From an uncultured Clostridia bacterium (GTDB lineage Bacteria > Bacillota > Clostridia > Christensenellales > Aristaeellaceae): 5,716 nt of DNA. The translations under genes were made by a program, and so were the position numbers. Positions 1 to 5,641 of the stretch are shown here, in pieces. Below the pieces are notes generated by a model. That model worked only from the letters and a program-made list of their open reading frames with translations. It was not told where the DNA came from and made no database searches. Location: assembly GCA_934615235.1 (NCBI GenBank), contig CAKTTL010000142.1, positions 1 through 5,716 on the forward strand, in the 5' to 3' direction. Each line of letters begins with the position of its first letter. Position 1 is the first letter of the stretch.

Positions 1-7
1 CCGCTAA

Positions 8-82
8 ACCTTCGGTTTCCCTCCTTGAACTGACGAAAAATCCGCTCGTGCTGTCGCCTCTTCCTTTTTCAGATACACCCTA
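8..82 (-). repeat. 75-bp repeat, left copy (inverted relative to 5642-5716)
   Basis: This stretch is the reverse complement of 5642-5716 at 74 of 75 positions; I aligned it base by base. The single difference is T16 against G5708, where C would be expected on the aligned strand. On the minus strand the copy begins TAGGGTGTATCTG at 82 and runs outward to CCGAAGGT at 8. Identity stops sharply at the inner end (A83 against C5641). The outer end cannot be defined, because the other copy stops at the window edge. The inner end lies 9 bp beyond the pcp terminator stem. No transposase or recognisable gene is present. It could be one end of a MITE-like element, a dispersed intergenic repeat or a small transcribed element; the window does not decide between these. 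Confidence 0.9.
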
Positions 83-86
83 ACGC

Positions 87-126
87 AAAACGCTCCGTCC
101 TCGCATCATGAGGACGGAGCATTTTT
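87..126 (-). terminator. Intrinsic terminator of the metG-tatD-rsmA-pcp operon, probably bidirectional
   Basis: A perfect 11-bp stem (92-102 paired with 110-120, arm GCTCCGTCCTC) encloses a 7-nt loop. On the minus strand it lies 13 bp after the pcp stop codon and is followed by GTTTTG, a short U-tract. On the plus strand it is followed by ATTTTTC, a slightly better U-tract, so it could also stop transcription arriving from the left of the window. This arrangement is typical of terminators between convergent genes. The stem is certain; its efficiency in each direction is inferred. Confidence 0.87.
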
Positions 127-133
127 CTTTGCT

Positions 134-736
134 TTATTCCGCAATCGCCGCGATTATCGCGTCGATTGCCTTCACCATATCTTCCAGCGAAAGCGACGGC
201 ACGCCCATACGCGAAAGCGCCTGCTCATGCAGATACGGCACATGCACGAACCCGCCCCGCACGCTGGGAAATTCCTTTTCGATATAATACAGAACGCCGT
301 ACATCAGATGGTTGCAGACATACGTGCCCGCGCTGTTGGAAACGCTCGCCGGCACGCCCGCCGCACGCACGCGTTCGACAATCCGCTTGATGGGCAGCGT
401 CGAAAAATACGCCGCCGCGCCGTCTTCGAAAATCGGCTCGTCCACAGGCTGATTGCCGTTGTTGTCCGGGCTGCCCGCGTCGTTTACGTTAATCGCGACG
501 CGCTCGGGCGTAACGGCGCTGCGCCCTCCCGCCTGGCCGATGCACAGCACGACGTCCGGGCGTTCGGCTTTCATTGCGGCGTAAACCGTGTCAATCGCCT
601 CTCCAAACACCACCGGCACCGATACCTTCACAATCTCCGCCCCGTGGCTGTGCGCGTCGATTTTCGCCACAGCCTCCTGCGCGGGGTTAACCTTCTCTCC
701 GCCGAAAGGCTCGAACGCCGTTACGAGAATCTTCAT
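134..736 (-). CDS. pcp: Pyroglutamyl-peptidase I (pyrrolidone-carboxylate peptidase, family C15)
   Basis: This cytoplasmic cysteine peptidase removes an N-terminal pyroglutamyl residue from peptides. The 200-aa length is normal for the family. The N-terminus ILVTAFEPFGG is a family signature. The catalytic triad is visible as Glu78 in GGRSAVTPERVAIN, Cys141 in SNSAGTYVCNHLMYG and His165 in FVHVPYLHEQ. No signal peptide or membrane segment is seen. The ATG at 736 overlaps the rsmA stop codon (ATGA, 4 bp), and AAAGGAG at 746-752 stands 9 nt upstream, so this start is secure. It is the last gene of the operon and is followed by a hairpin terminator. Its likely role is peptide turnover for amino acid supply. 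There is no obvious functional link to tRNA charging or rRNA methylation, so its presence here is probably historical. Confidence 0.97.
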   Translation of the reverse strand: MKILVTAFEPFGGEKVNPAQEAVAKIDAHSHGAEIVKVSVPVVFGEAIDTVYAAMKAERPDVVLCIGQAGGRSAVTPERVAINVNDAGSPDNNGNQPVDEPIFEDGAAAYFSTLPIKRIVERVRAAGVPASVSNSAGTYVCNHLMYGVLYYIEKEFPSVRGGFVHVPYLHEQALSRMGVPSLSLEDMVKAIDAIIAAIAE

Positions 737-1548
737 GCGGACGCGCTCCTTTCCCGCGCAAGGCGCGCGAAATCTTCCATCGTCAGCCTCTCGGCGCGCG
801 CGGAGGGATTGATTCCGCAGGCCGCAAGAAGCGCCTCCGTTTCCTCCCGTGAAAGTCCGAGACCGCCGGAGAGGTTGTTGTAAATCGTCTTGCGCCGCAT
901 CGCAAAGCAGACGCGAACGAGCCGCAAAAACGCCGCTTCATCCGGTACGTCGACCGGCGGCGTTTCGCGCATCGAAAGCAGCATGAAGCTGGAATCCACC
1001 TTCGGCTGCGGCGTGAAATACTCGCGCGGCACATAGACCGCTTCATCAATTTCAGCATAGTACTGACACATCAGCGCAAAGGGACCGTAGCCCTCTTCGC
1101 CCGGCTGCGCGTGCATTTTCTCGCCCACTTCCTTCTGCACCATAACGGCCATGGAAAGGACGGGCAGGCGCAGCGTCAGCAGCTTTTCCAGCACGGGCGC
1201 GGTAATGTTGTACGGCAGATTCGCCGCGATGCGGCACGGCTCGCCAAGCCGCGCGATGAGCGCGGGAAGATCCTGCCGCAGAATATCGCCTTCGACCAGT
1301 TCCGCGTTCGGGTACAGCTCCAGCGTCGTTTCCAGGTCGCGAATAAGCGTCCTGTCCAGCTCAACGGCGATCAGCTTTCTGCACCTGCGCGCAAGCGCGC
1401 AGGTGAGCGCGCCGCGGCCCGGGCCGATTTCCAGCACGCCGTCCTCACGCGAGACGAGCGAAGCTTCCGCCAGCCCTTCGATCAGCGTCGGATCGGTGAG
1501 GAAATTCTGGCCCATCTCTTTTTTGAATCGAAACTGCTCTTTTTTCAT
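733..1548 (-). CDS. rsmA: 16S rRNA (adenine(1518)-N6/adenine(1519)-N6)-dimethyltransferase RsmA/KsgA
   Basis: RsmA uses S-adenosylmethionine to dimethylate two adjacent adenosines in the 3'-terminal hairpin of 16S rRNA, a late step and checkpoint in 30S assembly; its loss classically gives kasugamycin resistance. The 271-aa product has the expected parts in order: KKEMGQNFLTD at about 9-19, the SAM-binding motif LEIGPGRGALT at 39-49, acidic VELD at 62-65, EGDIL at 86-90, and the catalytic motif IV NLPYNI at 110-115. PQPKVDS (180-186), FAMRRKT and a small C-terminal helical domain follow. The ATG at 1548 overlaps the tatD stop (ATGA). No clear Shine-Dalgarno sequence precedes it, so translation probably depends on coupling to tatD. 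The next Met (residue 12) would remove the conserved N-terminal motif, so the upstream start is preferred. Confidence 0.98.
   Translation of the reverse strand: MKKEQFRFKKEMGQNFLTDPTLIEGLAEASLVSREDGVLEIGPGRGALTCALARRCRKLIAVELDRTLIRDLETTLELYPNAELVEGDILRQDLPALIARLGEPCRIAANLPYNITAPVLEKLLTLRLPVLSMAVMVQKEVGEKMHAQPGEEGYGPFALMCQYYAEIDEAVYVPREYFTPQPKVDSSFMLLSMRETPPVDVPDEAAFLRLVRVCFAMRRKTIYNNLSGGLGLSREETEALLAACGINPSARAERLTMEDFARLARERSASA
746..752 (-). promoter_or_regulatory. Ribosome binding site of pcp
   Basis: AAAGGAG on the minus strand lies 9 nt before the pcp ATG, inside the 3' end of rsmA. It is a good Shine-Dalgarno match, so pcp can initiate independently as well as by coupling to the overlapping rsmA stop. 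Confidence 0.85.
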
Positions 1549-2318
1549 GTTTCTCTGATTCCGAAAAGGCGCATGCCGTTTTCGCGCGTCGTTTTACAAA
1601 TCTGTTCAAACGTTTCCCCGCGGATTTCCGCCAGCTTGCGGGCGATATATTCGGTGTTGCGCGGATCGTTCCGGCGGCCGCGCAGCGGCTCGGGCGACAT
1701 ATACGGGCTGTCCGTTTCAACAAGCATCCGCTCTTCAGGGCAGAACCTGGCCACCTCGCAGAGCTTCGGCGCCTTCTTGAACGTTACCGGGCCGTCGAAC
1801 CCGAGATAAAACCCCATATCAAGGTAAATCTTCGCCTGCTCCACGCTGCCGGAATAGCAGTGCACCACGCCCTGCGGCAGTTTTCCGCGCCTTGCGCGGA
1901 GAATATCCGTCGTATCGCCGTGCGCCTCGCGGATATGCAGAATAAGCGGCTTGCCAATCTCGCAGGCTGCGTCCAGCTGGCGGGCGAACACCTCGCGCTG
2001 CGTCTCGCGTGGGGAAAGATCGTAATGGTAATCCAGCCCGATTTCACCCCAGGCGACGCATTTCGCTTCGCCCATCATCGAAAGCAGCTCCGCATGCGCC
2101 TCATCCGTATACGTATCCGCATCGTGCGGATGCACGCCCGCAGCCCAATACAGCCACGGGCGCGACGCCGCCAGCGCTCTGCTTGAACGCGAAGACGGCA
2201 TATCCGCCCCTACGACAACGCAGGGCGTAAAGCCCCGCGTTTCCATGTCGTTTAGAATTTGTTCCCTGTCCTCGTCGAAATCGGCCGAGTCCAGATGACA
2301 GTGCGTGTCGAAGATCAT
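1545..2318 (-). CDS. tatD: TatD-family metal-dependent deoxyribonuclease
   Basis: This is a TIM-barrel metal-dependent hydrolase of the TatD/YcfH/YabD family, whose characterised members are DNases proposed to act in DNA repair or degradation. The 257-aa length is typical. The metal ligands are visible in family order: His6 and His8 in FDTHCHLD, Glu92 in GEIGLDYHYD, His128 in LILHIREAHGD, His153 in VVHCYSG and Asp203 in ETDSPY. It has no secretion signal. The ATG at 2318 shares one base with the metG stop (TGATG), giving tight coupling; the best upstream purine stretch, GGGAG at 2331-2335, is 12 nt away and weak. Pairing with metG upstream and rsmA downstream matches the Firmicutes arrangement known from the Bacillus subtilis metS-yabD region. 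The physiological substrate is not predictable from sequence. In this family "tatD" does not imply a role in Tat export. Confidence 0.96.
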   Translation of the reverse strand: MIFDTHCHLDSADFDEDREQILNDMETRGFTPCVVVGADMPSSRSSRALAASRPWLYWAAGVHPHDADTYTDEAHAELLSMMGEAKCVAWGEIGLDYHYDLSPRETQREVFARQLDAACEIGKPLILHIREAHGDTTDILRARRGKLPQGVVHCYSGSVEQAKIYLDMGFYLGFDGPVTFKKAPKLCEVARFCPEERMLVETDSPYMSPEPLRGRRNDPRNTEYIARKLAEIRGETFEQICKTTRENGMRLFGIRET

Positions 2319-4288
2319 CAGTTTACGTCGCTCCCGTCCGGCACGTCGCCGTCAACCGTCAGCAGGCGGAAATTCTCATGATCGCCGCCGCAGAGCACCA
2401 TGCCCTGCGATTCCACGCCGCGCATCTTGCGGGGCGCGAGGTTATAAAGCAGCACAACCTTCTTGCCGACCATTTCCTCCGGCGTATACTGGGAGGCAAT
2501 GCCCGAAAGCACGGTGCGCGTTTCGTCGCCCACCTTCAGCGTCAGCTGCAGAAGCTTATCGCTCTTTTTCACCTTTTCGGCGGCGGTGACCAGCGCCACC
2601 TTCAGAGAAAGCTTATCGAAATCGTCGATTGTGATCGTCGCTTTCGGCTCTTCTTTGGTTTCTTCCTTCGGCTCTTCTTTTTTCTCCGGCCCGGCGGGCT
2701 TGGCCTGCGAGGCCGCTTCGGCCTTCACCAGCTCGTCCAGCTCCTTCGGGATATCAATGCGCGGGAAGAGCGCTTCGCCCTTGGTCACCTTCGTGCCGGC
2801 CTTCAGGCCGCCGAACGAGAGCGAATCCCACGTCATCAGCTCCGGCTCGTTTACGCCCAGCTGCTGGAAAATGCGCGCCGGCGTGTTGGGCATGAACGGC
2901 CCGATCAGCACGGCCACAATGCGCACGCACTCGGCCAGATGATACATCACCGTGCCCAGGCGTTCCTTGTTCGCCTCATCCTTGGCCAGCACCCATGGAG
3001 CAGTCGCGTCGATATACTTGTTGCAATCGCCGACGAGCTTCCAGATATCGGTCAGCGCAACGGAGAACTGCAGCGCGTCCATATCCTTTTCAACCGTGGC
3101 GGCCAGCGCGTTGGCGGTCGCTTCCAGCTGCAGGTCGAGGTCGGTCTTTTCGCCGCAGGGCGGCACAAGACCGCCGAAATACTTCTCGATCATCGCGACC
3201 GTGCGGCTGACAAGATTGCCCAGATCGTTCGCCAGATCGGCGTTCATGCGGGTGAGCAGCGCTTCGTTGGTGAAGTTGCCGTCCGCGCCGAAGGGCATTT
3301 CGCGCATGAGGAAGTAGCGAATCGCATCCACGCTGTATCGCGCGCACAGGACGTTCGGATCAACCACGTTGCCCTTGGATTTGCTCATCTTTTCGCCGCC
3401 GAAGACAAGCCAGCCGTGCCCGAAGATCTTCTTGGGCAACGGCAGCCCCAGCGCGTGCAGCATAATGGGCCAGTAAATCACATGGAAGCGAACGATTTCC
3501 TTGCCGATGAGATGCACATCCGCAGGCCAGTATTTGTGGAAGAGCGAATCGTCATCCGAACCATAGCCCAGCGCGGTAATGTAGTTGGAAAGCGCGTCCA
3601 GCCAGACATAAATCACGTGCTTCGGATCAAAGTCCACCGGAATGCCCCATTTGAAGGACGTACGCGTCACGCACAGATCCTGCAGGCCGGGACGCAGGAA
3701 GTTGGAAAGCATTTCCGTCGCGCGCGAGGCGGGCTGAATGAAATCCGGATGCTCTTCAATATACTGAATGAGCCAGTCCTGATATTTGCTGGTTTTGAAG
3801 AAATACGCTTCCTCGCGCACGCGCTCGACAGGACGGCCGCAGTCGGGACAGATATGGCCTTCCTTCAGCTGCGTCTCCGTCCAGTGCGCTTCGCAGGGGG
3901 TGCAGTACCAGCCCTCGTATTCGCCCTTGTAGATATCGCCCTGCTCGTAGAGCTGACGGAAAATCTTCTGCACGATCACTTCATGCCGCTTATCGGTGGT
4001 GCGGATAAAATCGCTGTATTCAACGTCCATCAGCTTCCACAACTTTTTGAAATTGGCGACGATTTCGTCCACGAACTCCTTCGGGGTAACGCCCTTTTCG
4101 GCGGCCTTGCGCTCGATCTTCTGGCCGTGTTCGTCCGTACCGGTCAGGAAATAGGTATCATAGCCGCAAAGCTTTTTGAAGCGTGCCATCGTATCCGCCG
4201 CGACGGTGGTATAGCAATGACCGATATGCGCATTTGCGGAGGGGTAATAAATCGGTGTTGTGATGTAAAAAGTGCCCTTGTCTGCCAT
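2318..4288 (-). CDS. metG: Methionyl-tRNA synthetase with C-terminal tRNA-binding (OB-fold) domain
   Basis: This class Ia synthetase attaches methionine to tRNA-Met using ATP and supplies both initiation and elongation. The 656-aa chain shows the Rossmann catalytic domain with HIGH at residues 21-24, a zinc knuckle with Cys129, Cys132, Cys147 and Cys150, and KMSKSKGN starting at 300. The helical anticodon-binding domain follows, with NKYIDATAPW at about 423-432. An acidic/lysine-rich linker at about 531-550 leads to a Trbp111/EMAP-like OB fold at about 555-656 that promotes tRNA binding and dimerisation. A longer frame from an ATG at 4312 exists. I chose the ATG at 4288 because GGGGAGG at 4298-4304 lies 9 nt before it and because MADKGTFYITTPIYYPS is the usual family N-terminus. 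It heads the operon. The leader is only about 44 nt from the predicted start site, too short for a T-box or other methionine riboswitch. Confidence 0.98.
   Translation of the reverse strand: MADKGTFYITTPIYYPSANAHIGHCYTTVAADTMARFKKLCGYDTYFLTGTDEHGQKIERKAAEKGVTPKEFVDEIVANFKKLWKLMDVEYSDFIRTTDKRHEVIVQKIFRQLYEQGDIYKGEYEGWYCTPCEAHWTETQLKEGHICPDCGRPVERVREEAYFFKTSKYQDWLIQYIEEHPDFIQPASRATEMLSNFLRPGLQDLCVTRTSFKWGIPVDFDPKHVIYVWLDALSNYITALGYGSDDDSLFHKYWPADVHLIGKEIVRFHVIYWPIMLHALGLPLPKKIFGHGWLVFGGEKMSKSKGNVVDPNVLCARYSVDAIRYFLMREMPFGADGNFTNEALLTRMNADLANDLGNLVSRTVAMIEKYFGGLVPPCGEKTDLDLQLEATANALAATVEKDMDALQFSVALTDIWKLVGDCNKYIDATAPWVLAKDEANKERLGTVMYHLAECVRIVAVLIGPFMPNTPARIFQQLGVNEPELMTWDSLSFGGLKAGTKVTKGEALFPRIDIPKELDELVKAEAASQAKPAGPEKKEEPKEETKEEPKATITIDDFDKLSLKVALVTAAEKVKKSDKLLQLTLKVGDETRTVLSGIASQYTPEEMVGKKVVLLYNLAPRKMRGVESQGMVLCGGDHENFRLLTVDGDVPDGSDVN
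2643..2680 (-). repeat. 24-nt-period in-frame repeat encoding the MetG linker
   Basis: The 14-nt plus-strand word TTCGGCTCTTCTTT occurs at 2643-2656 and again at 2667-2680, exactly 24 nt apart. On the coding strand this gives a repeated KEEPK unit with an 8-residue period in the charged linker before the tRNA-binding domain. An 8-codon unit keeps frame if copies are gained or lost, so linker length could vary between strains by slippage. Only two imperfect units are present. Confidence 0.75.
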
Positions 4289-4297
4289 TGTGAGACG

Positions 4298-4304
4298 CCT
4301 CCCC
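4298..4304 (-). promoter_or_regulatory. Ribosome binding site that fixes the metG start
   Basis: GGGGAGG on the minus strand ends 9 nt before the ATG at 4288. It lies downstream of the alternative ATG at 4312, which argues that the 4312 codon is not the main start. Confidence 0.88.
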
Positions 4305-4338
4305 GCGGCCAAAGCCGCAATAATGCCATAATATAAGA

Positions 4339-4367
4339 ATTATACCGGCTGCGGCATAAAAAGTCAA
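4339..4367 (-). promoter_or_regulatory. Sigma-70/SigA-type promoter of the metG operon
   Basis: On the minus strand a -35 box TTGACT (4367-4362) and a perfect -10 box TATAAT (4344-4339) are separated by the optimal 17 nt. The expected transcription start is near 4332, which gives a leader of about 44 nt before metG. The boxes differ from consensus at one position. No operator overlapping them is evident. Confidence 0.88.
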
Positions 4368-4412
4368 TGCGCGACGGTTCGTTTCCACCGCGCGGCGGCG
4401 AATTTATTCAGC

Positions 4413-4427
4413 GGGCGCAAGGCGCCC
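4413..4427. other. Short GC-rich inverted repeat between the divergent promoters
   Basis: GGGCGC and GCGCCC (4413-4418 and 4422-4427) form a 6-bp stem with a 3-nt loop in the roughly 120 bp between the two -35 boxes. A perfect 8-bp palindrome CCGCGCGG lies nearby at 4388-4395. There is no U-tract, so a terminator is unlikely. A binding site is possible, but nothing ties it to a known regulator, and GC-rich DNA produces such short palindromes by chance. Confidence 0.25.
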
Positions 4428-4489
4428 CTTATTTCCTCAGAAACCGTTAAACTTTTCCTAATCTTTCCATCTGAAAGCTTGTAAAAGCC

Positions 4490-4518
4490 TTGATTTTTTC
4501 CCTTCATCTGGTTATAAT
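4490..4518 (+). promoter_or_regulatory. Sigma-70/SigA-type promoter of gap
   Basis: A -35 box TTGATT (4490-4495) and a perfect -10 box TATAAT (4513-4518) are separated by 17 nt. The start of transcription is expected near 4525, giving a leader of about 40 nt. A frame extending gap upstream would begin at the TTG of this -35 box, which rules that start out. The strength of the promoter fits the high expression expected for GAPDH. Confidence 0.88.
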
Positions 4519-4536
4519 AATGAATGGTTCAGATTT

Positions 4537-4547
4537 ATGGAATCCAT
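4537..4547 (+). other. Small palindrome in the gap leader
   Basis: ATGGA, one base, then TCCAT (4537-4547) lies just before the Shine-Dalgarno sequence. A second weak pairing, AATGG at 4523-4527 with CCATT at 4544-4548, joins the predicted 5' end of the transcript to the same place. It could be an operator or a weak 5' hairpin. Arms of five bases are short enough to be coincidence. Confidence 0.25.
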
Positions 4548-4549
4548 TG

Positions 4550-4556
4550 AAGGAGG
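4550..4556 (+). promoter_or_regulatory. Ribosome binding site of gap
   Basis: AAGGAGG, close to the perfect anti-16S match, stands 8 nt before the ATG at 4565. It selects this start over longer upstream extensions of the frame. Confidence 0.93.
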
Positions 4557-4564
4557 AAACTGAT

Positions 4565-5581
4565 ATGGTTAAAGTTGGCATCAACGGTTTTGGCCGCATT
4601 GGTCGTCTCGTCTTCCGCGCTGCCTGCGCGAACCCCAACGTCGAAGTAAACGCGATCAACGATCCGTTCATCGATGTGGATTACATGGTCTACATGCTCC
4701 GCTATGACACCGTGCACGGCCAGTTCCAGGGCACCATCGAAGTCAAGGACGGCGATCTGGTTGTCAACGGCCATGCCATCAAGGTGTATGCCTGCATGAA
4801 CCCGCAGGAAATCCCGTGGGCCCAGGCCAACGCCGAATACATCGTCGAATCCACCGGCGTGTTCACCACCACCGAAAAAGCTTCCGCTCACTTCGTCGGC
4901 GGCGCCAAGAAGGTCGTCATCTCCGCCCCCGCCAAGGACAAGGAAACTCCTATGTTCGTCATGGGCGTGAACCACGAAAAGTACACCAAGGACATGAAGG
5001 TTGTGTCCAACGCGAGCTGCACCACCAACTGCCTGGCGCCTCTTGCAAGCGTTATCAATGAGAAGTTCGGCATCACCGAAGGCCTCATGACCACCGTCCA
5101 TGCTACCACCGCCACCCAGAAGACCGTTGACGGCCCGTCCAAGAAGGACTGGCGCGGCGGCCGCGGCGCGGCGTTCAACATCATCCCGTCTTCCACCGGC
5201 GCTGCCAAGGCCGTGGGCGTTGTTATCCCCGAGCTGAACGGCAAGCTGACCGGCATGTCCTTCCGCGTGCCCACCGCTGACGTCTCCGTCGTTGACCTGA
5301 CCGTCAACCTCAAGACGCCCACCACGATGGACGAAATCAAGAAGGCGATGAAGGAAGCTTCCGAGTCCGAGCGCTGGAAGGGCATCATCGGCTACACCGA
5401 AGACGCCGTTGTTTCCTCCGACTTCATCTCCGACGCCCGCACCTCCATCTTCGACGCCACTGCCGGCATCCAGCTGACCCCCACCTTCGTCAAGCTGGTC
5501 GCGTGGTATGACAACGAATGGGGCTACAGCAACAAGGTTGTCAACCTCATCGAGCACATGGCCAAGGTCGACGCCGAATAA
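4565..5581 (+). CDS. gap: Glyceraldehyde-3-phosphate dehydrogenase, phosphorylating, type I
   Basis: This glycolytic enzyme oxidises and phosphorylates glyceraldehyde 3-phosphate to 1,3-bisphosphoglycerate with NAD+. The 338-aa chain has the Rossmann motif NGFGRIGR at 7-14, Asp33 in NDPF (the position that favours NAD), catalytic Cys152 in SNASCTTNC and its partner His179 in TTVHATTATQ. The C-terminal AWYDNEWGYSNKV is conserved. The segments NDPFIDVDYMVYML and VDGPSKKDWRGGRGA resemble the E. coli GapA/eukaryotic cytosolic type more than the Bacillus GapA type, judged from memory of the families. Codon use is strongly biased to C-ending and AAG codons; Asn is nearly always AAC. That fits high expression. 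The gene has its own promoter, Shine-Dalgarno sequence and terminator, and no pgk or tpi follows before the terminator, so it is probably monocistronic. The symbol could equally be gapA. Confidence 0.98.
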   Translation: MVKVGINGFGRIGRLVFRAACANPNVEVNAINDPFIDVDYMVYMLRYDTVHGQFQGTIEVKDGDLVVNGHAIKVYACMNPQEIPWAQANAEYIVESTGVFTTTEKASAHFVGGAKKVVISAPAKDKETPMFVMGVNHEKYTKDMKVVSNASCTTNCLAPLASVINEKFGITEGLMTTVHATTATQKTVDGPSKKDWRGGRGAAFNIIPSSTGAAKAVGVVIPELNGKLTGMSFRVPTADVSVVDLTVNLKTPTTMDEIKKAMKEASESERWKGIIGYTEDAVVSSDFISDARTSIFDATAGIQLTPTFVKLVAWYDNEWGYSNKVVNLIEHMAKVDAE

Positions 5582-5594
5582 TTCAGGCAAAGCA

Positions 5595-5635
5595 AATTCC
5601 CGTTCTTCCCCGCGAAGAACGGGAATTCTTTTTTT
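5595..5635 (+). terminator. Strong intrinsic terminator of gap
   Basis: A perfect 14-bp stem (5595-5608 with 5614-5627, arm AATTCCCGTTCTTC) with a 5-nt loop is followed within one base by seven T residues (5629-5635). It starts 13 bp after the gap stop codon. The A-rich sequence before the stem is short, so its main direction is forward. Confidence 0.96.
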
Positions 5636-5641
5636 GTGCCC

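Noticed and set aside
4..78. A 24-codon GTG-start frame on the minus strand within the left repeat, ending at TAG (6-4)
   Set aside because: It has no ribosome binding site before the GTG, and a second frame through the repeat is also open, so the openness is not informative. One pair of copies with a single difference cannot test for coding constraint.
227..2186. Other long open frames opposite pcp, rsmA and tatD (227-883, 1111-1809, 1860-2186)
   Set aside because: All are in the same codon-aligned antisense register and are Arg/Ala/His-rich; they are explained by rarity of TTA, CTA and TCA codons in the real genes.
4289..4332. T-box or SAM riboswitch upstream of metG
   Set aside because: The predicted leader is about 44 nt, and no specifier-loop, T-box or terminator/antiterminator sequence is seen.
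2378..4336. A 652-codon open frame on the plus strand across metG
   Set aside because: It is exactly codon-aligned with metG on the opposite strand, so its stops correspond to TTA, CTA and TCA codons, which this GC-rich gene avoids. It matches no family I recognise and runs over the metG promoter, while metG itself has all catalytic motifs.
4374..4447. ACGGTT (4374-4379) and AACCGT (4442-4447) as an operator pair
   Set aside because: Six-base arms separated by about 60 nt are expected by chance, and they do not overlap either promoter.
4535..5590. A 351-codon open frame on the minus strand across gap
   Set aside because: It is the codon-aligned antisense of a highly biased gene, with low-complexity Gly/Asp/Val/His-rich translation. 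gap has complete motifs, promoter, ribosome binding site and terminator.
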